A DNA stretch of 64,000 bases from Streptomyces sp. NBC_01275 (GTDB lineage Bacteria > Actinomycetota > Actinomycetes > Streptomycetales > Streptomycetaceae): positions 6,510,001-6,574,000 of the forward strand of contig NZ_JAPEOZ010000001.1 in NCBI RefSeq assembly GCF_026340655.1. The letters are read 5' to 3'. This document shows, piece after piece, positions 35,373 through 44,076 of this stretch (positions are counted from its first letter, which is position 1; each line of letters starts with the position of its first letter). A program made the translations under genes and the position numbers. The notes below the pieces were generated by a model, which saw nothing but the letters and a program-made list of their open reading frames with translations, was not told the DNA's origin and did no database searches.

Positions 35373-35698
35373 CCCAGGCCTGTCCTGACCCAGGCCTGTC
35401 CTGGCTTCAGCCTGCCCCTGCCCTGACCTCGGCCTGCCCTGGCCTCTCCCTGCCCCTGCCCTGGCCTCTTCCTGCTTTTGCCCCGGCCTCTTCCTGCCCC
35501 TGCCCTGTCTCCCTCCCGGCCCGACCACGGCTCGGTCCCGGCCCGCCCCCGGCCATCCCGCCCCGCCCGGCCTATCCTGTGGGTCCGCCGGGCGGGCAGG
35601 CCCGCCGGGACCGACCCAGGTCGGCGGACCGAGACCAGGTCGGCCACCAGGCCACCAGGCCGGCGGACCGCCCTCAGGCCGAAGGAAGAGCACCCACC
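35373..35698. repeat. CT-rich degenerate repeat region before lacI
   Basis: 326 bp without a gene. From 35373 to about 35520 the plus strand is pyrimidine-rich with drifting copies of CCTGACCCAGGCCTGTCCTG and CCTGCCCCTG. From 35581 a GTCCGCCGGGCGGGC/GCCCGCCGGGAC pair can form a hairpin, and repeated CCAGG/GGTCGG follow up to the lacI ribosome site. The galactosidase operon may end here. Confidence 0.6.
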
Positions 35699-36772
35699 AT
35701 GACCCCAAGCGCCGCCGCTGACGAGGACGGCCCGGCGACCAAGGGCCGCAGTCGCCGCAACTTCGCGGGCGCGCGCCCCGTGATGGACGACGTGGCGAAG
35801 CTGGCCGGCGTCTCCAAGCAGACGGTGTCCCGGGTGCTCAACGACAACCCGGCCGTGCGCGCCGAGACCCGGGAGGCGGTCCAGGCGGCGATGCGCACCC
35901 TCGGCTACCGCCCCAGCCGCAGCGCACGCTCGCTGGCGAGCGGCCGTACCCGCATGCTCGGCGTGATCTCGTTCGACGCGGCGCGCTACGGCCCCGCCTC
36001 GACCCTCACCGCGATCAACACGGCGGCTCAGGAGGCCGGATACCTGGTGAGCTCGATCGCCCTGGACACCGCCGACCGGGACACCGTCGTCCAGGCGGCG
36101 GACCGGCTGTCGGCGGAGGGCGCGGACGGGATGATCGCGATCGCCCCACAGCTGCGGGTGGCCCGGGCGCTGGCCGAGGCCCATCTGGACATCCCGCTCG
36201 TCGTCATGGACAACGACCTCGGCGACGGCACCCCCGTCGTCACCTCGGACGCCCGCACCGGCGCCCGCAAGGCGACGCGGCACCTGCTGGCCCTCGGTCA
36301 CGCCACGGTCCGGCATGTGGCGGGCCCGACCGGCTGGACCTCGGCGGACCGCCGGGCGGACAGCTGGCGGGACACCCTGCGGGCGGCCGGCGCGGAGGTG
36401 CACCCGCCCCTGGTCGGCGACTGGAGCGCCGACTCCGGCTACGACCTCGGCGGCGAGCTGGCGAAGGACCCCGCGGTGACCGCCGTGTTCGTGTCCAACG
36501 ACCAGATGGCCCTGGGCGTCCTGCGCGCCCTGCACGAGGCGGGCCGCCGGGTCCCCCAGGACGTCAGCGTGGTCGGCTACGACGACATCCCCGAGGCCGC
36601 CCACTTCCTCCCCCCGCTCACCACCGTCCGGACGGACTTCACGGACATCGGCACCCGCTCCCTGCACGTCCTCCTGGACCAGATCGACGCCGCCGGACCG
36701 CCCCCGCCGCCGCTCACGCTCGCCCCCGTCGAACTGCGCGTCCGCCACAGCACCCACCGCTTCACCGGCTGA
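35699..36772 (+). CDS. LacI family transcriptional regulator
   Basis: 357 residues. Helix-turn-helix and hinge at about 29-85 (MDDVAKLAGVSKQTVSRVLNDNPAVR; SARSLASGRT), then a periplasmic-binding-like sugar domain (GYDDIPEAAHFLPPLTTVR). ATG with AGGAAG upstream. Being downstream of two galactosidases, it is the obvious repressor for this block, binding the 29561-29576 palindrome and responding to a galactoside. No copy of that palindrome is seen directly before lacI. Confidence 0.94.
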   Translation: MTPSAAADEDGPATKGRSRRNFAGARPVMDDVAKLAGVSKQTVSRVLNDNPAVRAETREAVQAAMRTLGYRPSRSARSLASGRTRMLGVISFDAARYGPASTLTAINTAAQEAGYLVSSIALDTADRDTVVQAADRLSAEGADGMIAIAPQLRVARALAEAHLDIPLVVMDNDLGDGTPVVTSDARTGARKATRHLLALGHATVRHVAGPTGWTSADRRADSWRDTLRAAGAEVHPPLVGDWSADSGYDLGGELAKDPAVTAVFVSNDQMALGVLRALHEAGRRVPQDVSVVGYDDIPEAAHFLPPLTTVRTDFTDIGTRSLHVLLDQIDAAGPPPPPLTLAPVELRVRHSTHRFTG

Positions 36773-36925
36773 CCCGGGGCAAGGCCTCCAACGACCGGCG
36801 CGCGGGCGTGGATCCGGCGACGGTCGGGTACATCACGCCCACGGCACGCCCACCGCACGCCCCCTTGAGCACGCCCCTCTTGCACACGCCACCTGCTCGA
36901 ACTCCCACCGAGCCCAGGAGGAACC

Positions 36926-38278
36926 GTGTCCGAACCACAGCGAGCGACGACGTCACCCTGCGGCCGGCTCATGGACAGGGACGAGACCGAAACCGAAGCC
37001 GCGGCCGCAGCCGAAACCAAAGCCGCAGCCGAAGTGGACGGCAGAGCCGAAGTGGACAGCAGAGCCGAAGCGGATGGCAGGGCCGACGACGAGACCGGCC
37101 CGACGGCCGTCCTCCTCCGCAACCGCACCGCCCTGCTGGCCGCCCTGGAGACCGTGACCACGGCGTCGGCCGCGGCCGACGAGTTCGACAGCGCGCTCGC
37201 CGCACTGCGCGGAGCCCGCGCCGAACTCGACGGCCACCGCCCGAGGAACATCGCCGAACTGGGCGTCTTCCTCCCCTCCAACAACATCCTTTACTCGTAC
37301 GCCCTCTTCGCCCTCATACCGAGCCTGTACGCCTCGCACATCGTCGTACGACCGTCCCGACGCGTGGGGGAGGAGTCACGGCGGATCCACCACGTCATCA
37401 CGTCCGACCCCGCCTTCCCGGCCCGGACGGCGATAGAGCTCACCGACATGACACAACGTCAATTCATCGCCCGGTGCGCCGAGTCGGAGGCCGTGGTCTT
37501 CAACGGCCGCCCGGAGAACGCCCGCGAGGTGGGCGGACGCCTGCCGGACCGCACCCTCTTCCTCTCCTTCGGCTCCGGTCCGAACCCGATCGTCGTGGGC
37601 CGGGACGCCGTACTCCCCGTCGCGGCCCAGGACATCGTCCGCACCCGGATGCACAACTCGGGCCAGGACTGCCTCTGCCCCGACGTCGTCTTCGCGCACG
37701 ACGAGATCGCCGACGACCTCCTGACGGCCCTGCGCGAGGCCGTCCGCGCCGTGCCCGTCGGCCCCCTGTCCGACCCGGCCACCACCGTGGGCCCGCTCTG
37801 CTACCCGGACGCGGTGGAGCAGACGGCGGAGTTCCTCGCAGCGCACCGGGACCGGATACGGGAGGGCGGCCGAGCGGACCGCGGTACGGGCCTGATCCGC
37901 CCCACGCTGCTGGACCTGGCCTGGGACGACTCCTTCTTACCCCCCGAGTTCTTCGCCCCCGTCGTCTGCGTGATGCGCTACCCGACCGGCGCGGACGTCG
38001 TCCGCTGGCTGAACAGCCCGACGGAACGCCGCCGAGGCATGTACGTCTCCGTCTACGGCGAGCCCGCGCTGCACGCCCCCCGCGTCGGCGCCAGCGTGAC
38101 CCTCGACGCCCGCACCGCCCTGGACGCGGAGAACGGCAACGAGCCCCTGGGCGGCTACGGCCCGGACGCGAGCCACGTACGCCACCACGGCGCCCTCACG
38201 GCCAGACCACTCCTCCTCTCGGCGGAACTCGCGCAAGCCCACGACAGAGGACCGGAAAGGGCGACGAGCCATGAATGA
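36926..38278 (+). CDS. Aldehyde dehydrogenase-like protein with altered active site
   Basis: 450 residues, GTG with AGGAGG 4 nt before it. The N-terminal 60 residues are an Ala/Glu repeat (AEVDGRAEVDSRAEADGRAD). The remainder follows the ALDH layout: VFLPSNNILYSYALFAL, then the Cys loop HNSGQDCLCP (C249), then PPEFFAPVVCVMRY. The general-base Glu region, normally LELGG, is LSFGSG here. Lack of that Glu is usual for acylating (CoA-dependent) aldehyde dehydrogenases and LuxC-like reductases. The ATGAATGA overlap couples it to the TPP enzyme. Substrate unknown. Confidence 0.8.
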   Translation: MSEPQRATTSPCGRLMDRDETETEAAAAAETKAAAEVDGRAEVDSRAEADGRADDETGPTAVLLRNRTALLAALETVTTASAAADEFDSALAALRGARAELDGHRPRNIAELGVFLPSNNILYSYALFALIPSLYASHIVVRPSRRVGEESRRIHHVITSDPAFPARTAIELTDMTQRQFIARCAESEAVVFNGRPENAREVGGRLPDRTLFLSFGSGPNPIVVGRDAVLPVAAQDIVRTRMHNSGQDCLCPDVVFAHDEIADDLLTALREAVRAVPVGPLSDPATTVGPLCYPDAVEQTAEFLAAHRDRIREGGRADRGTGLIRPTLLDLAWDDSFLPPEFFAPVVCVMRYPTGADVVRWLNSPTERRRGMYVSVYGEPALHAPRVGASVTLDARTALDAENGNEPLGGYGPDASHVRHHGALTARPLLLSAELAQAHDRGPERATSHE

Positions 38279-39977
38279 CAAGGACCACCCCCGAAGCGGC
38301 GGCTGCTGGCAGGCCGTGGCGGACACCCTCGCCGCCTCCGGCGTACGCCGCGTCTTCGGTCTCCCCTCCGACGAACCGGGTCTGCTGGACGCGGCGACCG
38401 CCGTACCGGGCCTGGACGTCACCGTCGTGGGCGATCAGCGCGTCGCGGCCTGTGCCGCGGCGGGCTGGGCGCTGGCCGCCCGAGAACCGGTCGCCCTCGC
38501 CCTCAACTCCGGCCCGAGCTTCGCCAACGCCCTGCCCGGGCTCCTGGAGGCGGCCTCGCTCTCCGTCCCGCTGACGGTGATCACCACCCGGGTGCCCGAG
38601 GAGAACATCGGCCGCGGAGCCTTCCAGTACGTCGACCAGCTCCGCATGATCGAGCCCCTGGCCGGCTGGACGCATCGGGTCGAACACCCGGGCCAGCTCG
38701 TCTGGGCCGTACACCAGGCCGTCCGCAGGGCGGTCGACGGCCGCCCCGACCTGACGGTGATCGAGATAGCGGAGGAGCTGACGACACAGGAACACCAGGT
38801 GGACGCGGCCGCCACGCCTCCCGTACGACGGGTGCGCCGCCTGCGCTCGCTGCCCCCGCCGTCGGAACTGGACCGAGCGGCCGAGACGTTGCGCACGGCC
38901 GACCGCCCCCTGATCGTGGCCGGCGGAGGCACCCGCTGGTCGCAGGAGCTGGACCTGGAGGAGCAGGACCTGGAGGAACTCGCCGACGTACTGGGGGCGC
39001 CGGTCTTCACCACGGCGGCCGGCCGGGGCGCCGTCGACGAAGGTCACCCCAGGTCCTTCGGCCTGGTGGGCCTGTACACCACACCCCCCGCCGCCGACCT
39101 CCTGAACGGCGCGGACACGATCCTCGTCCTCGGCTCCAAACTGGAGGAGACGGCCAGGATGGGCTGGGACGCCTGGCGCACGGCACACGTCATCCAGGTC
39201 GACGCCTCGCCCCAGGCCTTCGGCGAAGGCTGCCCGGTGGCCCAACCCCTGCTGGGCGACACGGCGTTGGTGACAGCGGAACTGATTACTCGCCTCAAGG
39301 CCGAAGGACCGAGGAAGAAGCGCGCCCCCGCCACCTGGTCCACTCTCCAGCGCCAGGTCGCGAAGGCCCAGCAGGCCCACGTGGAAGCCGACTTCGCGAC
39401 CTCGCCGGTACGAGCGGCACTGAGTGGCGTACGCAGGATCCTGGGCCCGAAGACCCTCCTGGTCCAGGAGAACGGCCTGCACGACATCTGGAGCTACCAC
39501 TACCCCGTCGTGACGGTCGCCCGAGGCGCCCGCCCGGTCTGCCCCGGCGAACAGACGATGATGGGCTTCGGCCTGGGCGCGTCCGTCGGCGCCGCCCTGA
39601 CCCGCCCCGCCGCACCCGTCGTCCTCCTGACCGGCGACAGCGCCCTGAGACTGAGCGTGGGAGCCCTGGACGCCCTCCGTCACCACTCCCTCGGCGTGAT
39701 CATCGTCGTCTTCGACAACCAGGGCTTCGGCTGGCCCCGCCGACTGCGCACCCACTCGGACGCCCCCCACGTCAGCACCGCCTGGGCCCCCGACGCACCC
39801 CCCGACCGCCTGGCCGCCGCCTTCGGCGGCTGGGGCACGACAGCAGCCGACCAGGACTCCCTCACCCAAGCCCTCCACATCGCCCAACACCGCTCCCGCC
39901 AGGGCGACTTCTCCATCATCCGCGTACCGGTCCCCGACGACGACGTACCGATAGGCATCGAGGCCGCCGGCTACTGA
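38271..39977 (+). CDS. Acetolactate synthase-like thiamine diphosphate enzyme
   Basis: 568 residues with the three-domain order of acetolactate synthase/pyruvate decarboxylase-like enzymes. Cofactor site: GDS at 455-457 with VFDNQGFGWP after it (usual GDG...N). The catalytic Glu position in the N-terminal domain, normally HE, reads VVGDQRVAA (D55/Q56), so ThDP activation may be altered. Start overlaps the ALDH-like gene by 8 nt. A decarboxylase that makes an aldehyde or acyl group for the partner enzyme is the simplest idea. It is not the housekeeping ilvB: no small subunit is adjacent. Confidence 0.85.
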   Translation: MNDKDHPRSGGCWQAVADTLAASGVRRVFGLPSDEPGLLDAATAVPGLDVTVVGDQRVAACAAAGWALAAREPVALALNSGPSFANALPGLLEAASLSVPLTVITTRVPEENIGRGAFQYVDQLRMIEPLAGWTHRVEHPGQLVWAVHQAVRRAVDGRPDLTVIEIAEELTTQEHQVDAAATPPVRRVRRLRSLPPPSELDRAAETLRTADRPLIVAGGGTRWSQELDLEEQDLEELADVLGAPVFTTAAGRGAVDEGHPRSFGLVGLYTTPPAADLLNGADTILVLGSKLEETARMGWDAWRTAHVIQVDASPQAFGEGCPVAQPLLGDTALVTAELITRLKAEGPRKKRAPATWSTLQRQVAKAQQAHVEADFATSPVRAALSGVRRILGPKTLLVQENGLHDIWSYHYPVVTVARGARPVCPGEQTMMGFGLGASVGAALTRPAAPVVLLTGDSALRLSVGALDALRHHSLGVIIVVFDNQGFGWPRRLRTHSDAPHVSTAWAPDAPPDRLAAAFGGWGTTAADQDSLTQALHIAQHRSRQGDFSIIRVPVPDDDVPIGIEAAGY

Positions 39978-40007
39978 CCCCGACAGCCGCTGACCCCGCC
40001 GCCCGCC

Positions 40008-40427
40008 TCACCCCGCCGCGAGCGACACCTCGGTCGACTTCATCAGGGCTACGACGGGAGTGCCGGCCGTCAGGCCGAGTTCGGTGGCCGCGTCCTTGGT
40101 GATCGCGGCGGTGAGTTCGCCGCCGTCGACCGTGATCTTGACGGAGGCCATCGCGCCGCCGGTGGCGACGTCGGTGACGGTGCCGGGCAGCTGGTTGCGG
40201 ATGGAGAGGCCCTCGACGGGGCCGGTTGCCAGGGCGACCTCGGTGGACTTGACGAGGGCGCGGACGGCGGAGCCCTCGGTGAGGCCGAGGTCCTTGACGG
40301 CCTCGGCCGTGATCGCCGCGGTGAGGTCCTGGCCTCCGTCGAGGCGGACCTTGACCGTGGCCATCACCTGACCGGTGGTGATGGCGGTGACCGTGCCGGG
40401 GATCTGGTTGCGGATGCTCAGGCTCAT
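40008..40427 (-). CDS. Molbindin with two Mop/TOBE domains (ModG-like)
   Basis: 139 residues from ATG 40427. Two tandem Mop domains: SIRNQIPGTVTAITTGQVMATVKV (1-68) and SIRNQLPGTVTDVATGGAMASVKI (73-139), each ending VKSTEVALA / MKSTEVSLA. Didomain molbindins such as ModG store or buffer molybdate in the cytoplasm. It lies downstream of modC on the same strand, 150 bp apart. Tail-to-tail with the TPP gene. Confidence 0.92.
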   Translation of the reverse strand: MSLSIRNQIPGTVTAITTGQVMATVKVRLDGGQDLTAAITAEAVKDLGLTEGSAVRALVKSTEVALATGPVEGLSIRNQLPGTVTDVATGGAMASVKITVDGGELTAAITKDAATELGLTAGTPVVALMKSTEVSLAAG

Positions 40428-40508
40428 GTACTTCACCGTAGTCCGGCGCGGCCCGCGTCGGCGTCGTCGCCGTCGCATCTGCGAGGCGTGGCGCGGGCGA
40501 CGCCTCGC

Positions 40509-40578
40509 AGGCGTCCTCAGACGTCCTCAGGCGTGCTGAGACGTGCTGAGACGTGCTTGAGAGGTGCCGAGACGTCCT
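40509..40578. repeat. 10-bp tandem repeat between modC and molbindin
   Basis: Seven degenerate units of GCGTCCTCAG/ACGTGCTGAG in the spacer, ending at the modC stop codon. The modC stop lies in the last unit. Confidence 0.65.
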
Positions 40579-41774
40579 CAGACGGGGTAGGCGTGGGTCT
40601 GGGTCGCCTTGACCGTCGCCCAGACCGCCGCGCCCGGGTGCAGGTCCAGTTCGGCGGCGGCGACCGTCGTGAGGTCGGCGGCGAGGGGGAGCTCGCCGGT
40701 GAGGTCGGCGCGGATCTGGTCGCCGTGGGTCTCCAGGCCGGCGATCTCGCAGCGCCAGAGGTTGCGGGCGCTGACGCCGGTGGGGCGGTCGCGGTAGAGG
40801 GTGACCGCGCTCGGCGGGAACGCCACGAACACCGGACCGGACAGGACCTCGGAGGTGGTGATCAGCACCTCGGGGGAGGTGACCGCGGGGTCGCCGTCCA
40901 GCCGGACCGTGTGGCCGTCGGCCCGGCCCCGGTAGAGGTTCAGGCCGACCAGCTGCGCGATGTACTCCGTGCGCGGGTGGCGGGCGATGTCGGAGGGGCC
41001 GCCCTCCTGGACGACCCGGCCGTGCTCCACGACGACCAGCCGGTCGGCCAGCACCATCGCGTCGAGCGGGTCGTGGGTGACGAGTACGGCGACCGCCTCG
41101 AACTCGGCCAGATGGCGGCGGAGCCGGGTGCGGATCTCCAGGCGGGTGCGGGCGTCCAGCGCCGCCAGGGGCTCGTCGAGGAGGAGCAGCCGGGGGCGGG
41201 TCGCCAGAGCGCGGGCCAGGGCCACGCGCTGGGCCTGGCCGCCGGAGAGGCGGCGGGGCTTGGCGCCGGCGTGCTCGGCGAGGCCCATACGGTCCAGCCA
41301 CTCGGCCGCCTGGGCGCGGGCCTCCGCCTTGCCGACGCCCTGGCAGCGCGGACCGAACGCCACGTTGTCCAGGGCGCTCAGGTGCGGGAAGAGCAGATAG
41401 TCCTGGAAGACCACGCCGACCGGGCGGGACTCCGTCGGCGTACGCTCCAACGCCGTACCGTCCAGCCGCAGCCGGCCGCCGGTCAGCGGCACGAGACCGG
41501 CGAGGGCGCGCAGGGCGGTGGTCTTGCCGGCGCCGTTGGGGCCCAGCAGCGCGACGACGTCGCCGGGCGCGGCGCTCAACGCCACGTCGAGCCGGAAGGA
41601 GCCGCGGTCGACGACGAGGTGCGCGTCGAGCCCGAGCTCGAGTCCGGGACCGGGCCCGGTCCCGGTCCCGGCGTCGGTCACGTCTTGGATCACGTCGTCG
41701 GCCATGTCTTCGGGGCGCATGCCCTCGTGCGTGTTCCCGTACGTGTTCCCGTGCGTGTTCCCGGACCCGCTCAT
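40578..41774 (-). CDS. modC: Molybdate ABC transporter ATP-binding protein
   Basis: 398 residues. After a repeat N-terminus (GNTHGNTYGNTHEG) the ABC domain shows Walker A GPNGAGKT, Q-loop QDYLLFPHL, signature LSGGQAQRVALARAL and Walker B LLLLDEPLAALDA. The C-terminal TOBE domain (SARNLWRCEIAGLE ... VKATQTHAYPV) is the molybdate-sensing part of ModC. It energises molybdate uptake. The start overlaps the modB stop (ATGA). Confidence 0.95.
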   Translation of the reverse strand: MSGSGNTHGNTYGNTHEGMRPEDMADDVIQDVTDAGTGTGPGPGLELGLDAHLVVDRGSFRLDVALSAAPGDVVALLGPNGAGKTTALRALAGLVPLTGGRLRLDGTALERTPTESRPVGVVFQDYLLFPHLSALDNVAFGPRCQGVGKAEARAQAAEWLDRMGLAEHAGAKPRRLSGGQAQRVALARALATRPRLLLLDEPLAALDARTRLEIRTRLRRHLAEFEAVAVLVTHDPLDAMVLADRLVVVEHGRVVQEGGPSDIARHPRTEYIAQLVGLNLYRGRADGHTVRLDGDPAVTSPEVLITTSEVLSGPVFVAFPPSAVTLYRDRPTGVSARNLWRCEIAGLETHGDQIRADLTGELPLAADLTTVAAAELDLHPGAAVWATVKATQTHAYPV

Positions 41775-42631
41775 GAGGCCGTCATCCAACGGTCGCGCAG
41801 GCCCGCCAGCACCGCGATGGACACGGCGAGCAGGACCAGGCTGAGGGCGATCGCGGACTCCGGGTCGCTCTGGAGGGCGAGGTACACGGCCAGCGGCATG
41901 GTCTGGGTGCGGCCGGGGAAGTTGCCCGCGAAGGTGATCGTGGCGCCGAACTCGCCCAGCGCCCGCGCCCAGGCCAGCACGGCGCCCGCCGCGATGCCCG
42001 GCGCGATCAGCGGCAGCGTGACCCGGCGGAAGGCGGTGAAGCGGGAGGCGCCGAGCGTGGCGGCCGCCTCCTCGTAGCGGGGGTCGGCGGCCCGCAGGGT
42101 GCCCTCGACGCTGATGACCAGGAACGGCATCGCGACGAACGCCTCGGCGACCACCACCCCGGCGGTGGTGAAGGGCAGCGTGATCCCGAACCAGGCGTCC
42201 AGCCACTGGCCGACGATGCCGTTGCGGCCCAGCGCCATCAGCAGCGCCACACCGCCCACCACCGGCGGCAGGACGAGCGGCAGGGTGACGAGGGCCCGTA
42301 CGAGGCCGCGTCCGGGGAACTCGACCCGGGCCAGCAGCCAGGCCAGCGGGACGCCGAGCACCAGGCTCACCGCGGTCGCCGCCGTGGCGCACACCAGGGA
42401 CAGCCGGAGCGCCTGCCAGACCTCGGCGCTCGTCAGCTGTCCGGGCAGGCTGTGCCACGGCGTGCGCACGAGCAGGGAGATCAGCGGCACCACCAGGAAC
42501 GCCAGGCCGATCAGCGCGGGCGCCAGCAGGGGCAGCGGCACGCCCCGGCGGCCGCCCGCCCGGACGCGCCGACGCCGCGGCCCACCCTGGAGGGTGTCGG
42601 CCGCGGCGGCGGACCTGTCGGTCGAGGTCAC
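41771..42631 (-). CDS. modB: Molybdate ABC transporter permease
   Basis: 286 residues with about six membrane helices and the EAA loop (RYEEAAATLGASRFTAFRRVTLP) that contacts ModC. GIAAGAVLAWARALGEFGATITFAGN is the typical ModB segment. Overlaps both neighbours by 4 nt, so modABC is translationally coupled. Confidence 0.96.
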   Translation of the reverse strand: MTSTDRSAAAADTLQGGPRRRRVRAGGRRGVPLPLLAPALIGLAFLVVPLISLLVRTPWHSLPGQLTSAEVWQALRLSLVCATAATAVSLVLGVPLAWLLARVEFPGRGLVRALVTLPLVLPPVVGGVALLMALGRNGIVGQWLDAWFGITLPFTTAGVVVAEAFVAMPFLVISVEGTLRAADPRYEEAAATLGASRFTAFRRVTLPLIAPGIAAGAVLAWARALGEFGATITFAGNFPGRTQTMPLAVYLALQSDPESAIALSLVLLAVSIAVLAGLRDRWMTAS

Positions 42632-43479
42632 GGCTGGAGGAACCCGGCCTCGGCCAGCACCTTCTGGCCCTCGGCGGACCGCACCAGCGCGATGAACGCC
42701 TTGGCGGCGTCGGCGTTGGGCGCGTCCTTGAGGAGGGTGATGGGGTAGTCGTTGACGGCGTCGGCGGACTCTGGGAACTCCACGCCCTCCACCTTGTCAC
42801 CCGCGGCGCGCACATCGGTCTTGTAGACGACGGCCGCGTCGGCCTCCTTCAGCTCGACCTTGGTCAGCGCGGCCTTGACGTCCTGCTCGTACGACACCGG
42901 CGTGAGCTTCAGGCTGCTGGCGTCGAGCGCCTTCTGCGCGGCCGCGCCGCACGGCACCGTCTTGTCGCACAGGACGACCTTCAGGCCCGACTTGGTGAGG
43001 TCCTTCAGGGAGGCGATCTTGTCGGGGTTGCCCGGCAGGGTGGCGATCTCCAGTTGGTTGCGGACGAAGGTGACCGGCTCGGTGGCGTTGTCCTTCTTGT
43101 CGGTCACGATCGCCATGGTCTTGGGGCTGGCCGACGCGAACACGTCGGCCGGCGCGCCGCCGGTGATGCTCGCGGCGAGGGTGTCGCTGCCGCCGAAGCT
43201 GAAGGTCACCTTCGTGCCCGGGTGGGCTTTCTCGAACTCCTCGCCCAGGGTTGTGAAGCTCTCCTTCAGGGAGGCGGCGGCGAACACGGTCACCGTCCCG
43301 GACAGCTTGTCCGACGAGGACGCGGACGAGGACGCCGCGGCGGAGGAGTCCGACTTCGTCGACGAGGAGTCGTCGGACGACGAGCAGGCGCTCAGGGCCA
43401 GCAGCGCGGCCACGCTCATGCCGGCCGCCTGCAGCGTCCGGCGGGTCGCACGGGTCCTGCGCGCGGTACGGGTCATCAC
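42628..43479 (-). CDS. modA: Molybdate-binding lipoprotein
   Basis: 283 residues. Lipobox LLALSAC (Cys 32), then a 25-residue Ser/Asp linker, then the ModA fold: VTVFAAASLKESFTTLGEEFEKAHPG, FSFGGSDTLAASITGGAPADVFASAS and SYEQDVKAALTKVELKEADAAVVYKTD. It captures molybdate at the outer membrane face for ModBC. GTG at 43479 has AGGGAG 7 nt before it; ATG at 43476 follows immediately. Confidence 0.95.
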   Translation of the reverse strand: MMTRTARRTRATRRTLQAAGMSVAALLALSACSSSDDSSSTKSDSSAAASSSASSSDKLSGTVTVFAAASLKESFTTLGEEFEKAHPGTKVTFSFGGSDTLAASITGGAPADVFASASPKTMAIVTDKKDNATEPVTFVRNQLEIATLPGNPDKIASLKDLTKSGLKVVLCDKTVPCGAAAQKALDASSLKLTPVSYEQDVKAALTKVELKEADAAVVYKTDVRAAGDKVEGVEFPESADAVNDYPITLLKDAPNADAAKAFIALVRSAEGQKVLAEAGFLQP

Positions 43480-43544
43480 GGGTCCACTCCCTTTGGTCCT
43501 GACGGACGCGTCTACGGTCTTTCGGGTCTTTCGCTGACCGACTG

Positions 43545-43939
43545 GTGACCGACTGCGGTCTTTCGACGACCACGTTGGTCGACTTGATCACGGCAACCGC
43601 CGGAACGCCGGGCTCCAGCTTCAGTTCCTCAGCCGACTCGCGGCTGACCATCGCCACCACCCGGAACGGTCCGGCCTGGATCTCCACCTGCGCCGACACG
43701 TCCCCCAGCAGCACGTCGGTGACGATGCCGGGGAAGCGGTTGCGGGCCGAGGAGCCGGTGGACTCCCGCTCCGTGCGGTGCATCTCCCGGGCGTAGGCCG
43801 CGACGGCCGGCCCGGGGATGATCCGACGGCCCAGCTCGTCGCGTTCGGCGGTGAGTCTCCCGCCGTCGACCAGACGCCGCACGGTGTCCGCGCTGACGCC
43901 CAGTAAGGCGGCCGCGTCCCCGATCCGGTAGCTGTGCAC
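43545..43939 (-). CDS. TOBE-domain HTH regulator, 3' end lost into modA
   Basis: Begins MHSYRIGDAAALLGVSADTVRRLVDGGR, a MerR-type helix-turn-helix, followed by one Mop/TOBE domain ending VAVIKSTNVVVERP. Its paralogue at 47227 stops at that point (133 residues). Here no stop follows, and the frame runs on to 42797 through modA in another frame. I therefore end the feature near the expected domain end and treat the 3' boundary as uncertain. It probably senses molybdate and controls modABC. GTG start; TATCAT lies 6 nt upstream and there is no Shine-Dalgarno. Confidence 0.65.
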
Positions 43940-44076
43940 ACGCCGATGATACTGCCGCAGTTGCGAGGCGAAAGTCTTCTGTCGCTTCGCATGAGCTGGA
44001 GCTGTGATCCTCAAGGGTGGCATGTGCGTTTGTACGGAATGCCCGTCCGGGTACCGTCATCCGGGAGGTGGAGCCC

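Noticed and set aside
31308..36772. Very long frames overlapping the GH35 and lacI genes
   Set aside because: They extend upstream of the real starts in the wrong frame of the preceding gene; true starts have ribosome sites or coupled TGATG junctions.
29642..39977. A spore-pigment (whiE-like) polyketide locus, which I recall lying right of ku in S. coelicolor
   Set aside because: No ketosynthase, acyl carrier or cyclase sequence is present; the block is a sugar-uptake/galactosidase and ALDH-ThDP region.
38271..39977. Housekeeping acetolactate synthase (ilvB)
   Set aside because: No ilvN beside it, and the catalytic HE and GDG positions differ.
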